Positions 22,053-28,899 of a stretch of DNA of 34,620 nucleotides are shown one piece after another (positions within the stretch are counted from its first letter, which is position 1; the number at the start of each line of letters is the position of its first letter). The notes under the pieces were generated by a model. The model was not told where the DNA came from. It worked only from the letters and a program-made list of their open reading frames with translations, and did not search any database. Position numbers and translations under genes: made by a program. The stretch is taken from positions 1 through 34,620 of the forward strand of contig JBBQRG010000029.1 of assembly GCA_038215095.1 (NCBI GenBank), written 5' to 3'. This DNA is from DATACN01 sp038215095. GTDB taxonomy: Bacteria; Actinomycetota; Thermoleophilia; Solirubrobacterales; Thermoleophilaceae.

Positions 22053-22679
22053 ATGCCGGTCCGAAGCATGGCGCCGCACCCCGTCAGCCACGCCAGGATG
22101 AGCGCCGAAGAGCGCCGCGAGCAGCTGCTCGACGCCACCAAGGCGATCGTGGATCGCAGCGGCTTCCACGAGGTGTCGATCGAGGCCGTGGCCCGCGAGG
22201 CGGGCATCACGCGACCCGTCGTCTACGGCCATTTCGAAGACCTCTCCGGCCTGCTGAGCGCGCTCGTGGAGCGCGAGAGCGCGCGGGCGCTGGCGCAGCT
22301 AGCCGAGGTGCTCCCAACCGACCTCGCCGCGGGCGACACGCGCGACCAGCTGCTGGCCGGCCTGCGCGGCTACCTGGGCGCCGCCGAAGCCGACCCGGTC
22401 ACCTGGCGCCTGGTGCTGATGCCGCCCGAGGGCGCCCCCGACGTCCTGCGCGAGCACATCGCCCGCGGCCGCGCCGCCGTGGTGGCGCAGCTCGCGGAAG
22501 CGGTGCGCCCCGGCCTGGGCCAGGGCCGCCCCTCGCCCGATCCCGAGCTCACCGCCATGACCTTCTCCTCCCTCGCCGACGACGCGGCGCGCCTGCTGCT
22601 CACCGAGCCCGAGCGCTTCCCGGTCGAGCGCCTGGTCGACCACGCGAGCTGGCTGCTCGAGCAGCTGCTGGCTTCTTAG
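22053..22679 (+). CDS. TetR-family transcriptional regulator
   Basis: The 208-residue protein has the TetR DNA-binding domain: RREQLLDATKAIVDRSGF, then VSIEAVAREAGITRPVVYGHF, which contains the HTH. The C-terminal ligand domain is helical (ALVERESARALAQLAEVL onwards). It probably represses the divergent monooxygenase operon and itself through the dyads in the gap. ATG 22053 and ATG 22068 are both possible; I list the first. A longer frame is open upstream but antisense to the monooxygenase and is not real. The DUF488 gene follows after 2 bp. Confidence 0.9.
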   Translation: MPVRSMAPHPVSHARMSAEERREQLLDATKAIVDRSGFHEVSIEAVAREAGITRPVVYGHFEDLSGLLSALVERESARALAQLAEVLPTDLAAGDTRDQLLAGLRGYLGAAEADPVTWRLVLMPPEGAPDVLREHIARGRAAVVAQLAEAVRPGLGQGRPSPDPELTAMTFSSLADDAARLLLTEPERFPVERLVDHASWLLEQLLAS

Positions 22680-22681
22680 GC

Positions 22682-23164
22682 GTGCCGGGCGTCGCCACGA
22701 TCGGCGTATACGGCTTCTATCTCGACTCATTTCTCGCCGCGCTCCGGGAAGCAAACGTGGGCCAGTTGCTCGACGTGCGCCAGCGCCGCGGCGTGCGCGG
22801 TCCCGAGTACGCCTGGGCGAACTCGCAGCGGCTGCAGGCGGCCCTGGCCGATGCCGGAATCGAGTACCGCCACCACAAGGAGCTGGCGCCCACCACCGAG
22901 CTCCGCCAGCTGCAGTACGCGGAGGACGCGCGAACGGGCGTGGGCAAGCGCTCACGGGAGCGCCTCGCGCCGGAGTACGTGGAGCGCTACACGCACGAGA
23001 TCCTCGACCAGGCGGAGCTGGAGCCCCTCGTTCAGGCCCTCCCGCGCGGCGGGCCGGCCGCGCTGCTGTGCGTCGAGCGCGAGCCGGAGGCCTGCCACCG
23101 CTCGCTGATCGCGGAGCGGCTGCGCGACGAGCACGGCCTCAGCGTGGAGCACCTGCGGCCCTGA
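22682..23164 (+). CDS. DUF488-family protein
   Basis: This 160-residue protein starts with IGVYGFYLDSFLAALREANV, then LLDVRQRRGVRGPEYAWANS, and ends with the family hallmark LLCVEREPEACHRSLIAERL (CxExxxxxCHR). DUF488 proteins have no settled function, and the two cysteines plus the histidine suggest a metal or catalytic site. It starts at GTG 22682, 2 bp after the TetR stop, so the two are probably co-transcribed. Its last 26 bp overlap the convergent nitronate monooxygenase gene. No ribosome-binding site is visible, as expected for re-initiation. Confidence 0.88.
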   Translation: MPGVATIGVYGFYLDSFLAALREANVGQLLDVRQRRGVRGPEYAWANSQRLQAALADAGIEYRHHKELAPTTELRQLQYAEDARTGVGKRSRERLAPEYVERYTHEILDQAELEPLVQALPRGGPAALLCVEREPEACHRSLIAERLRDEHGLSVEHLRP

Positions 23165-24167
23165 GGGCCGCGTGGGCCTCGGCGGCGATGCGCTGCACGG
23201 TCTCGCCGGCCGGCTCCTCGCGCGCCAGCCGGTAGGCCTGGCCGGCCCAGAGGTTGAAGCCCCCGGCGTCGCCGCGCTCGCGCGCGGCGGCCCGCAGCGG
23301 CGCGGTGGCGTAGTGCAGCTGCGGGTAGGCGACCGGCGCGTCGGTGTGCTCGCTCATGAAGCGGTTCAGGATGCCGCGGGCCTGGCGCCCGGTGAAGGCC
23401 CGTGTCAGGGCCGTCGGCGCGTCCTGCGACAGCGCTTCGCGGTGGGCGGGGTGCGTGCCGGCCTCGGGCGACAGCAGGAACGCGGTGCCCAGCTGCGCGG
23501 CCGAGGCTCCGGCCACCAGCACCGCGGCCACCGCCGCGCCGTCGCCCAGGCCGCCGGCCGCGATCAGCGGCAGCTCGGTCTCGTTCGCCACCGCGCGCAG
23601 CAGGGCGAGCACCCCCAGCCCCTCCGCGCCCTCCCGGTCCACGAACGAGGCGCGGTGCCCGCCGGCCTCGACGCCCTGGCAGACCAGCGCGTCGGCGCCC
23701 GCCCAGACCGCCACCCGCGCCTCCTCCGGATCGGTCACCGTGACCCACACCTCCGAGCCGGACTCGCGCAGCGCGGCGATCGTCTCGGCGGGCGGGCAGC
23801 CGAAGGTGAACGACACCAGCGGCACGCGCTGCTCGCGCACGAGCGCCAGCTTCGCCTCCCAGCCATCGTCGTCGTAGCGCGGCTCGCCGGCGTCGGGCCC
23901 GAGGCCCTCAACGTAGTCCCTCACGACCGCCTCGTCGGCCTCGTTCGGGGCGGGCACGAACAGGTTCACGCCGAAAGGGGCCTCGCCGCGCTCGCGAACA
24001 GCGCCGATCTCCTCGGCCACGTCCTCGGCCTTGCGGTAGCCCGCGGCCAGGAAGCCGAGGCCGCCCGCCTCGCCCACCGCCAGGCACAGCCCGGGCGCGG
24101 ACGGGCCGCCGGCCAGCGGCGCCTGCACGATGGGATGGGTCAGGCCGTCGAGGATCAAGTCGCTCAC
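23139..24167 (-). CDS. nitronate monooxygenase-like FMN enzyme (2-nitropropane dioxygenase family)
   Basis: The 342-residue TIM-barrel flavoprotein begins SDLILDGLTHPIVQAPLAGG and has AGGLGFLAAGY, FGVNLFVP, the catalytic histidine region CQGVEAGGHR and the FMN phosphate-site strand LIAAGGLGDGAAVAAVLVAG. This is the nitronate monooxygenase / 2-nitropropane dioxygenase family, which detoxifies nitronates such as propionate 3-nitronate, though some members act as enoyl reductases. Start is GTG 24167 with AGGAGG 11 nt upstream. The stop region overlaps DUF488 by 26 bp. The 3' part carries AFLLSPEAGTHPAHREAL, typical of the family. Confidence 0.92.
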   Translation of the reverse strand: MSDLILDGLTHPIVQAPLAGGPSAPGLCLAVGEAGGLGFLAAGYRKAEDVAEEIGAVRERGEAPFGVNLFVPAPNEADEAVVRDYVEGLGPDAGEPRYDDDGWEAKLALVREQRVPLVSFTFGCPPAETIAALRESGSEVWVTVTDPEEARVAVWAGADALVCQGVEAGGHRASFVDREGAEGLGVLALLRAVANETELPLIAAGGLGDGAAVAAVLVAGASAAQLGTAFLLSPEAGTHPAHREALSQDAPTALTRAFTGRQARGILNRFMSEHTDAPVAYPQLHYATAPLRAAARERGDAGGFNLWAGQAYRLAREEPAGETVQRIAAEAHAALRAAGAPR

Positions 24168-24190
24168 CTTGAACCTATCCTCCTGCTGCG

Positions 24191-24263
24191 GCCCCCGTAG
24201 CTCAGTGGACAGAGCGGCTGCCTTCTAAGCAGCGGGTCGGAGGTTCGAGTCCTCCCGGGGGCA
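24191..24263 (+). tRNA. tRNA-Arg (TCT anticodon)
   Basis: The acceptor stem GCCCCCG pairs with CGGGGGC. The D arm is in TAGCTCAGTGGACAGAGC. The anticodon stem GCTGC/GCAGC holds loop CTTCTAA with anticodon TCT. The T arm GGAGG TTCGAGT CCTCC follows, and the discriminator base A is at 24263. CCA is not encoded. It ends 7 nt before the arginase-family ATG on the same strand. Confidence 0.97.
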
Positions 24264-24270
24264 CTCGCCG

Positions 24271-25131
24271 ATGGCTCGCCTGACACTCGTTGACGCTCCA
24301 CTCGACTGCTCGGGGGCCGGGCGTGGCGAGGAGCACGCGCCCGGCGCCCTGCGCGCCGCGGGGCTGGTCGAACGCCTCGGCGCGCGAGACGCCGGCGAGG
24401 CCGGCGCGCGCATCCGCGACACGCGGCGCGACCCCGGCACCGGCGTGGTGGGCGCGGACGACGTGCGCCGCGCGTCGGGCGCGATCGCCGCGCGGGTGAG
24501 AGAGCTGCTCGAGGCCGGCGAGCGTCCACTCGTGGTCGGGGGCGACTGCACGCTGCTGCTCGGCGTCTTCCAGGCTCTGCCCCGCGGCAGCGGCCTCTGG
24601 TTCGTGGACGGGCACGCGGACTTCTTCGACGGCGAGAGCTCGCCGACCGGCGAGGCGGCCGACATGGACCTGGCGATCCTCACCGGCCACGGCCCGCCGC
24701 GGCTGCTCGACGGCGACGCGGTCCTGCTCGAGCCGTCCGCCGCGGTGCTGCTCGGTCACCGCCCCGCCGAGCTCCATCCCGACGTGGCGCGCGAGAACGC
24801 CCGCCTGGACCCCGCCATCCACGCGCTCACAGCGCCGCAGGTGCGCGAGCGCGGCCCCGGCCGCGTCGGCGCCGACGCGGCGGGCCGGCTCGCGGGAGGC
24901 CCCGCCTGGCTGCACCTCGACCTCGATGTGCTGGACGAGAGCGCACTCCCCGCCGTGAGCTACCCGCAGCCGCTCGGGCTCGACTGGGATGAGCTCGTGG
25001 CGCTCTGCCGGCCGCTCGCCGCGGCGCCGAACCTGGTCGGGGTATCCGTCGCCGACTTCAACCCCGACCGCGACCCCGACGGCGCGCATGCCAACCGCGT
25101 CGTGGGGGCTCTCTACGCGACCTTAGTGTAG
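24271..25131 (+). CDS. arginase/ureohydrolase-family protein
   Basis: This 286-residue protein has the three manganese motifs of the family: LVVGGDCTLLLG (GGDC at 90-93, with Cys where GGDH is usual), FVDGHADFFD (113-117 as DGHAD) and LHLDLDVLDES (DxDxxD). The Cys form is seen in a group of actinobacterial arginase relatives, so it is not a clear loss. The reaction (arginine, agmatine, guanidinobutyrate or another guanidine) cannot be fixed. ATG 24271 lies 7 nt after tRNA-Arg(TCT) with no ribosome-binding site, so the mRNA is probably made by cutting a joint transcript or is leaderless. Confidence 0.9.
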   Translation: MARLTLVDAPLDCSGAGRGEEHAPGALRAAGLVERLGARDAGEAGARIRDTRRDPGTGVVGADDVRRASGAIAARVRELLEAGERPLVVGGDCTLLLGVFQALPRGSGLWFVDGHADFFDGESSPTGEAADMDLAILTGHGPPRLLDGDAVLLEPSAAVLLGHRPAELHPDVARENARLDPAIHALTAPQVRERGPGRVGADAAGRLAGGPAWLHLDLDVLDESALPAVSYPQPLGLDWDELVALCRPLAAAPNLVGVSVADFNPDRDPDGAHANRVVGALYATLV

Positions 25132-25217
25132 ATCAGGTCGAAGTCGAGCTCCCAGCTCGAGCCGTCGCTGGACGTCTCCCAGCGCCCCTCGATCGCCCGG
25201 CCGTCCTCGCTGACTCC
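25113..25217 (-). pseudogene. C-terminal gene remnant (34 codons, no start)
   Basis: On the minus strand a frame reads SEDGRAIEGRWETSSDGSSW, then ELDFDLIYTKVA and a TAG at 25113-25115. The pattern GRWExSxDGxxWxxDFDLxYTKV looks like the conserved end of a small actinobacterial protein family that I recall but cannot name with confidence. Directly upstream is an in-frame TAG (25218-25220), and there is no start codon, so this is probably what is left of a deleted gene. Its last 19 bp are antisense to the end of the arginase gene. Confidence 0.5.
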
Positions 25218-25220
25218 CTA

Positions 25221-25277
25221 CCTGAACGCTCCCTGAACGGAAGTGCGAATTCGCCCGGTTTCCTTTAAGGCGCCTTA
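25221..25277. promoter_or_regulatory. tandem direct repeat and two palindromes before the DUF347-Usp gene
   Basis: Three elements lie in the 5' region of the gene at 25301. The octamer CCTGAACG repeats with 11-bp period (25221-25228 and 25232-25239), the spacing typical of OmpR/PhoB-type response-regulator boxes. GCGAATTCGC at 25245-25254 is a perfect 10-bp palindrome. TAAGGCGCCTTA at 25266-25277 is a perfect 12-bp palindrome, 23 bp before the ATG, where a repressor would block a promoter. None is tied to a known regulator here. Confidence 0.45.
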
Positions 25278-25300
25278 CCTTCGCGACCGAAGTTGCCCCT

Positions 25301-26566
25301 ATGACTACGACGACGCGGCGCCGCATGCTCAACAAGGTTCCAGAGGTCACTCTGTACTTCTGGATCATCAAGGTGCTGTGCACCACGGTGGGAGAGACCG
25401 CGGCCGACAATCTCAACACCGGTCTCAAGCTCGGCCTCACCGGCACGACGTACGTGATGGGCGCCCTGTTGCTCGTGGTTCTGTTCTTCCAGTTCAAGAA
25501 CAGGCGATACGTGGCCGGCATCTACTGGCTCGCGGTCGTACTGCTCAGCATCGTCGGCACGCTGATCACCGACAACCTCGTCGACAACTACGGCGTCGCC
25601 CTCCAGACGACCACGATCGCGTTCAGCATCGCCTTGGCGGCCACCTTCGCGGTCTGGTACGCCAGCGAGCGCACCCTCTCGATCCACACCATTCACACGA
25701 CCCGCCGCGAGGCCTTCTACTGGGCGACGATCCTGTTCACCTTCGCCCTCGGTACCGCTGCGGGGGACCTGGCCGCCGAGAAGCTCAACCTGGGCTACTG
25801 GAAGGCGGCGCTCGTATTCGGCGGGGCGATCGCGATCGTGTTCCTGGCACATCGCTTCTGGAAGCTCGGCGCCATCACGGCCTTCTGGGTCGCGTACATC
25901 CTGACCCGCCCGCTCGGGGCGTCGATCGGCGACTACATGTCGCAGGCCAAGCACGTCGGCGGCCTCGGGCTCGGCACGACGGTGACGAGCGTGATCTTCC
26001 TCGCCCTGATCCTCTCCCTGGTCGTCTACCTGAGTCTCTCCAAGCGAGACGTGATCGAGACGGGGCCGCCGCGGGTGGCGGACGACTCCCCGACGACGCG
26101 CGTCCTGATCGTGGCCAACAAGACGGCCGCGACACCGCCACTCATCGAAGCGGTCCGCCGGCGCGCCGACGCGGACCCGACCAGCTTCGTGCTGCTCGTG
26201 CCGAACCCCGACGACCATCTGGTGTTCGACCGGGTGGGCACGGACATCCACCTCGGCCAGCAGGTCCTCGGACTGGCGCTGCCCCTGCTCGAGGACGCGG
26301 CCGGCGGCGAGGTGGAGGGGCAAGTGGCGAACAGCCCCAACGCCTACGACGACATCGTGGAGGAGCTGGACGCGCGGCAGTACGACGAGGTCATCGTCTC
26401 GACGCTGCCGAGCCACGTGTCGCACTGGCTCCACATCGACCTGCCGAGCCGCATCGCGCAGCTTGGCTACCACGTGATCACCGTCACCGGAAGCCACGGC
26501 GGTGCCGAGGACGGACCCGACGAGCCGTCGGTGGCCGTCGCCGGATCGGTCCGCTCCGCGGCCTGA
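25301..26566 (+). CDS. DUF347 (COG4705-like) membrane protein fused to a Usp-like C-terminal domain
   Basis: The 421-residue protein has an N-terminal membrane part (residues 1-250, about eight helices) that starts KVPEVTLYFWIIKVL and carries repeated DUF347 cores: VGETAADNL (30-38), LITDNLVDN (88-96), LGTAAGDLAAE (150-160) and RPLGASIGDY (203-212). After a short linker, residues 265-400 form a soluble alpha/beta domain (TRVLIVANKTAATPPLIEAV, FVLLVPNP, DEVIVSTLPSHVSHWL, DLPSRIAQLGYHVITV), like the universal-stress-type domains of actinobacteria. The DUF347 family usually ends after the membrane part. It may be a transporter with a built-in sensor. The upstream region is rich in regulatory symmetry. 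Confidence 0.85.
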   Translation: MTTTTRRRMLNKVPEVTLYFWIIKVLCTTVGETAADNLNTGLKLGLTGTTYVMGALLLVVLFFQFKNRRYVAGIYWLAVVLLSIVGTLITDNLVDNYGVALQTTTIAFSIALAATFAVWYASERTLSIHTIHTTRREAFYWATILFTFALGTAAGDLAAEKLNLGYWKAALVFGGAIAIVFLAHRFWKLGAITAFWVAYILTRPLGASIGDYMSQAKHVGGLGLGTTVTSVIFLALILSLVVYLSLSKRDVIETGPPRVADDSPTTRVLIVANKTAATPPLIEAVRRRADADPTSFVLLVPNPDDHLVFDRVGTDIHLGQQVLGLALPLLEDAAGGEVEGQVANSPNAYDDIVEELDARQYDEVIVSTLPSHVSHWLHIDLPSRIAQLGYHVITVTGSHGGAEDGPDEPSVAVAGSVRSAA

Positions 26567-26574
26567 CCGTGTAA

Positions 26575-26648
26575 TCGGGGCGGGCGGATTCGAACCGCCG
26601 ACCCCCTGCTCCCAAAGCAGGTGCGCTACCAGGCTGCGCCACGCCCCG
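26575..26648 (-). tRNA. tRNA-Pro (TGG anticodon)
   Basis: On the minus strand the acceptor stem CGGGGCG pairs with CGCCCCG. The D arm contains GGCGCAGCCTGGTAGCGC. The anticodon stem CCTGC/GCAGG holds loop TTTGGGA with anticodon TGG. The T arm GGCGG TTCGAAT CCGCC follows, with discriminator A at 26575. CCA is not encoded. It lies 8 bp after the end of the convergent DUF347-Usp gene. Confidence 0.97.
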
Positions 26649-26678
26649 TGGCGACAAGTGTAGGTGCGCGGCTGGCGG

Positions 26679-26684
26679 TAGGGT
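26679..26684 (+). promoter_or_regulatory. -10 hexamer of DUF1015 operon
   Basis: TAGGGT lies 9 nt before the ATG at 26694, and no ribosome-binding site is visible. It is the only promoter-like element between the tRNA-Pro gene and the three-gene operon. Confidence 0.45.
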
Positions 26685-26693
26685 GGCGCGTCC

Positions 26694-27956
26694 ATGGCTG
26701 ACGTCCAACCGCTTCGCACGCTGCGCTACGAGCCGTCGGCGGTGGGCTCGCTGGAGGATGTGATCGCGCCCCCCTATGACGTGATCGATTCCGACGAGCG
26801 CGCCCAGCTGCTCGAGCGCTCGCCGTTCAACGTGGTCGAGATCGACCTGCCGGAGGCGGTCAACGGCGGCGATCCCTACGAGCACGCGCGCGACACGCTC
26901 GACGAGTGGCGCCGCGACGGCGTCGTGGTCACTGAGCCCGAGCCCGCGATGTGGGCGCTGGAGCAGAGCTACACGGCGCCGGACGGCGGCGAGCGCACGC
27001 GGCGCGGCTTCTTCGCGCGCGTGCGCGTCGAGGACTACGGCGCGGGGCGGATCCGGCCGCACGAGCGCACGCACCCCGGTCCCAAGGAGGACCGGCTCCG
27101 CCTGACCCGCGCGACGCGAGCCAACCTCTCCCCCATCTTCAGCCTCTTCCCCGATCCCGACAACGCCGCGAGCGACGCGCTCGCGAAGGCGACCAACGGC
27201 GACCCGTTCGGCACGGCCAGCGACTCCGACGGCACCCGCAACAGCCTCTGGCGCATCGGCGAGCCCGAGCTGATCGCCGAGTTGCAGGGCGCCGTGGCCG
27301 ACGCCGAGCTGCTGATCGCCGACGGCCATCACCGCTACGAGACCGCCCGCATCTACGCCGACGAGGTGGGCGGCGACGGCGAGCACCGCTACGTCCTGAT
27401 GTTCCTCTGCTCGCTCTCCGATCCGGGCCTGACGGTGTTCCCGACGCACCGGCTGCTCTCGAACCTGCAGGACCCGGCGGTGCAGGAGAAGCTCGGCGCC
27501 GCGCTCAAGCGCGACTTCGAGGTGGAGCGCATCGAGGCCGAGGAGCTCGAGCCGCCCGCCTCCGAGACTGTCCAGTTCGGCTACATGGACAGCCACTTCA
27601 AGCAGCCGTTCCGGCTTACCCTGAAGGACCAGTCGATCGCCGACGAGGCGCTGCCCGGCATGCCCGAGCCCTACCGCAAGCTCGACACCGCGGTGCTGGA
27701 GGCCCTGATCCTGCGGGGCGCCCTTGGCATGTCCGAGGACGACATCTCCCACCTGAACGGGCTCGGATACTCGAAGAACATCGAGGACGCACGCGCGGGA
27801 ATCGAAAGCGGCGACTGGGACGCCGGCTTCTTCATGCGCGCCACGCCGGTCGAGCAGGTGCGGGAGGTGGCCGAGGCGGGCGAGTCGATGCCCCCGAAGT
27901 CGACCTACTTCTACCCCAAGGTGCCGACCGGCCTCGTGTTCAACTCGCTGGCATGA
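26694..27956 (+). CDS. DUF1015-family protein (SerK-like fold)
   Basis: The 420-residue protein matches DUF1015 along its full length: VIAPPYDVIDSDERAQLLER near the N terminus, RIRPHERTHPGPKEDRLRL, LLIADGHHRYETARIY in the middle and a YPKVPTGLVFNSLA ending. The ADGHHRYETA motif is the family hallmark. Part of this family is related to free-serine kinases with a ParB/Srx-like fold, so a kinase or phosphate-transfer role is possible, but I do not claim one. Start ATG 26694. It is coupled by ATGA (27953-27956) to the adenosyltransferase gene. Cytoplasmic, with no signal or membrane part. Confidence 0.9.
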   Translation: MADVQPLRTLRYEPSAVGSLEDVIAPPYDVIDSDERAQLLERSPFNVVEIDLPEAVNGGDPYEHARDTLDEWRRDGVVVTEPEPAMWALEQSYTAPDGGERTRRGFFARVRVEDYGAGRIRPHERTHPGPKEDRLRLTRATRANLSPIFSLFPDPDNAASDALAKATNGDPFGTASDSDGTRNSLWRIGEPELIAELQGAVADAELLIADGHHRYETARIYADEVGGDGEHRYVLMFLCSLSDPGLTVFPTHRLLSNLQDPAVQEKLGAALKRDFEVERIEAEELEPPASETVQFGYMDSHFKQPFRLTLKDQSIADEALPGMPEPYRKLDTAVLEALILRGALGMSEDDISHLNGLGYSKNIEDARAGIESGDWDAGFFMRATPVEQVREVAEAGESMPPKSTYFYPKVPTGLVFNSLA

Positions 27957-28507
27957 AGATCTACACCCGCAAGGGCGACGACGGCACCACGGGCCTCTGG
28001 TACGGCGGCCGCGTGCCGAAGTTCGACCCCCGGCCCGAGGCCTACGGATCGTGCGACGAGGCAGCCGCGGCGCTGGGTACAGCCCGAGCCGCCGCCGAGC
28101 GCGGAGGCGAGCTGTACGAGGACATCCTGCGCCTCCAGAACGAGCTCTTCGTGGCGGGCGCCGAGCTGGCCACCGCGCCGGAGTCGGCCGGACGGCTGCA
28201 GCCGGGCGTCTCGAAGGTCACCGACGCGATGGTCGATCGCCTGGAGAGCGACATCGACCGCTACATGGAGCGCGTTGACCTGCCGCCGAAGTTCGTGATC
28301 CCCGGCGGCACCGAGCTGTCCGCGCGCCTCGACGTGGCGCGCGGCGCGGTGCGCCGAGCCGAGCGGCGCGTGAGCGCGCTAAGGCATGGCGGCCAGCTTG
28401 CCGACGACACAGTCCTGACGTACCTCAACCGGCTCTCCGACGCGCTGTTCGCGATGGCGCGCTTCGCCGACGAGCCCGAGCCCGAGCTTTTCGAGGGGAG
28501 AGCATGA
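27953..28507 (+). CDS. PduO-type cob(I)alamin adenosyltransferase
   Basis: This 184-residue protein begins KIYTRKGDDGTTGLWYGGRV, the ATP-binding N terminus of PduO/MMAB, and has the core helices FDPRPEAYGSCDEAAAALGT, LDVARGAVRRAERRV and LTYLNRLSDALFAMARFADE. It transfers the adenosyl group of ATP to cob(I)alamin to make the coenzyme B12 used by mutases and reductases. The usual length is about 180-190 residues, so it is complete. Its ATG overlaps the DUF1015 stop (ATGA), and its own stop overlaps the OsmC ATG (ATGA at 28504-28507). Confidence 0.93.
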   Translation: MKIYTRKGDDGTTGLWYGGRVPKFDPRPEAYGSCDEAAAALGTARAAAERGGELYEDILRLQNELFVAGAELATAPESAGRLQPGVSKVTDAMVDRLESDIDRYMERVDLPPKFVIPGGTELSARLDVARGAVRRAERRVSALRHGGQLADDTVLTYLNRLSDALFAMARFADEPEPELFEGRA

Positions 28508-28899
28508 GAGCCACCGCCCGACGTGAGAACGGCAAGCTCGTTCACGATCTTGAGATCCGCGAGCACCGCCTGAAGGCCGACGAGCCGCGCGAGTCGGGCG
28601 GCGACGACGCCGGCCCGAGCCCGCAGGAGCTGCTGGCCGCCAGCCTCGCCTCCTGCACGGCGATCACGATGGAGATGTACGCCGACCGCAAGGGCTGGGA
28701 GGTCGGCGACGTGGCGGTGGACGTGGACTACGAGCCGGCCCAGCGCGGCTCCCCCACCAAGTTCACGATGGAGGTCCGCCTGCCCAAGGAGCTGCCCGAG
28801 GAGCAGCGCGAGAAGCTGATGCAGATCGCGGCCAAGTGCCCGGTGCACCGCACGCTCGAGGGCGAGGTCATGTTCGAGGAGAAGCTCGAGCTCGTCTAG
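28504..28899 (+). CDS. OsmC-family peroxidase
   Basis: The 131-residue protein has both redox cysteines of OsmC/Ohr: C51 in LAASLASCTAITMEMYA and C112 in AAKCPVHRTLEG. SPQELLAASLASC and TMEVRLPKELPEEQREKLM are also typical. OsmC proteins reduce organic hydroperoxides through these cysteines in the cytoplasm. It is the third gene of the DUF1015 / adenosyltransferase / OsmC operon and overlaps the gene before by 4 nt. The stop shares CTAG (28896-28899) with the convergent nicotinamidase. Confidence 0.93.
   Translation: MRATARRENGKLVHDLEIREHRLKADEPRESGGDDAGPSPQELLAASLASCTAITMEMYADRKGWEVGDVAVDVDYEPAQRGSPTKFTMEVRLPKELPEEQREKLMQIAAKCPVHRTLEGEVMFEEKLELV

Noticed and set aside
24164..24529. Minus-strand frame over tRNA-Arg and the arginase start
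   Set aside because: The TRTSDPLLRRQPLCPLSYGG segment is a known kind of false translation of a tRNA gene.
24271..25131. Loss of activity in the arginase-family protein because of GGDC in place of GGDH
   Set aside because: The other metal motifs are intact and the Cys form occurs in related actinobacterial proteins as far as I know, so it is probably a normal variant.
25123..25521. Minus-strand frame of 132 codons across the start of the DUF347-Usp gene
   Set aside because: It is antisense to the membrane protein and in a different frame from the gene remnant at 25113-25217, with no recognisable motif.
26484..27752. Minus-strand frame of 422 codons over tRNA-Pro and DUF1015
   Set aside because: The GVAQPGSAPALGAGGRRFES segment is a false translation of the tRNA-Pro gene, and the rest is antisense to DUF1015.
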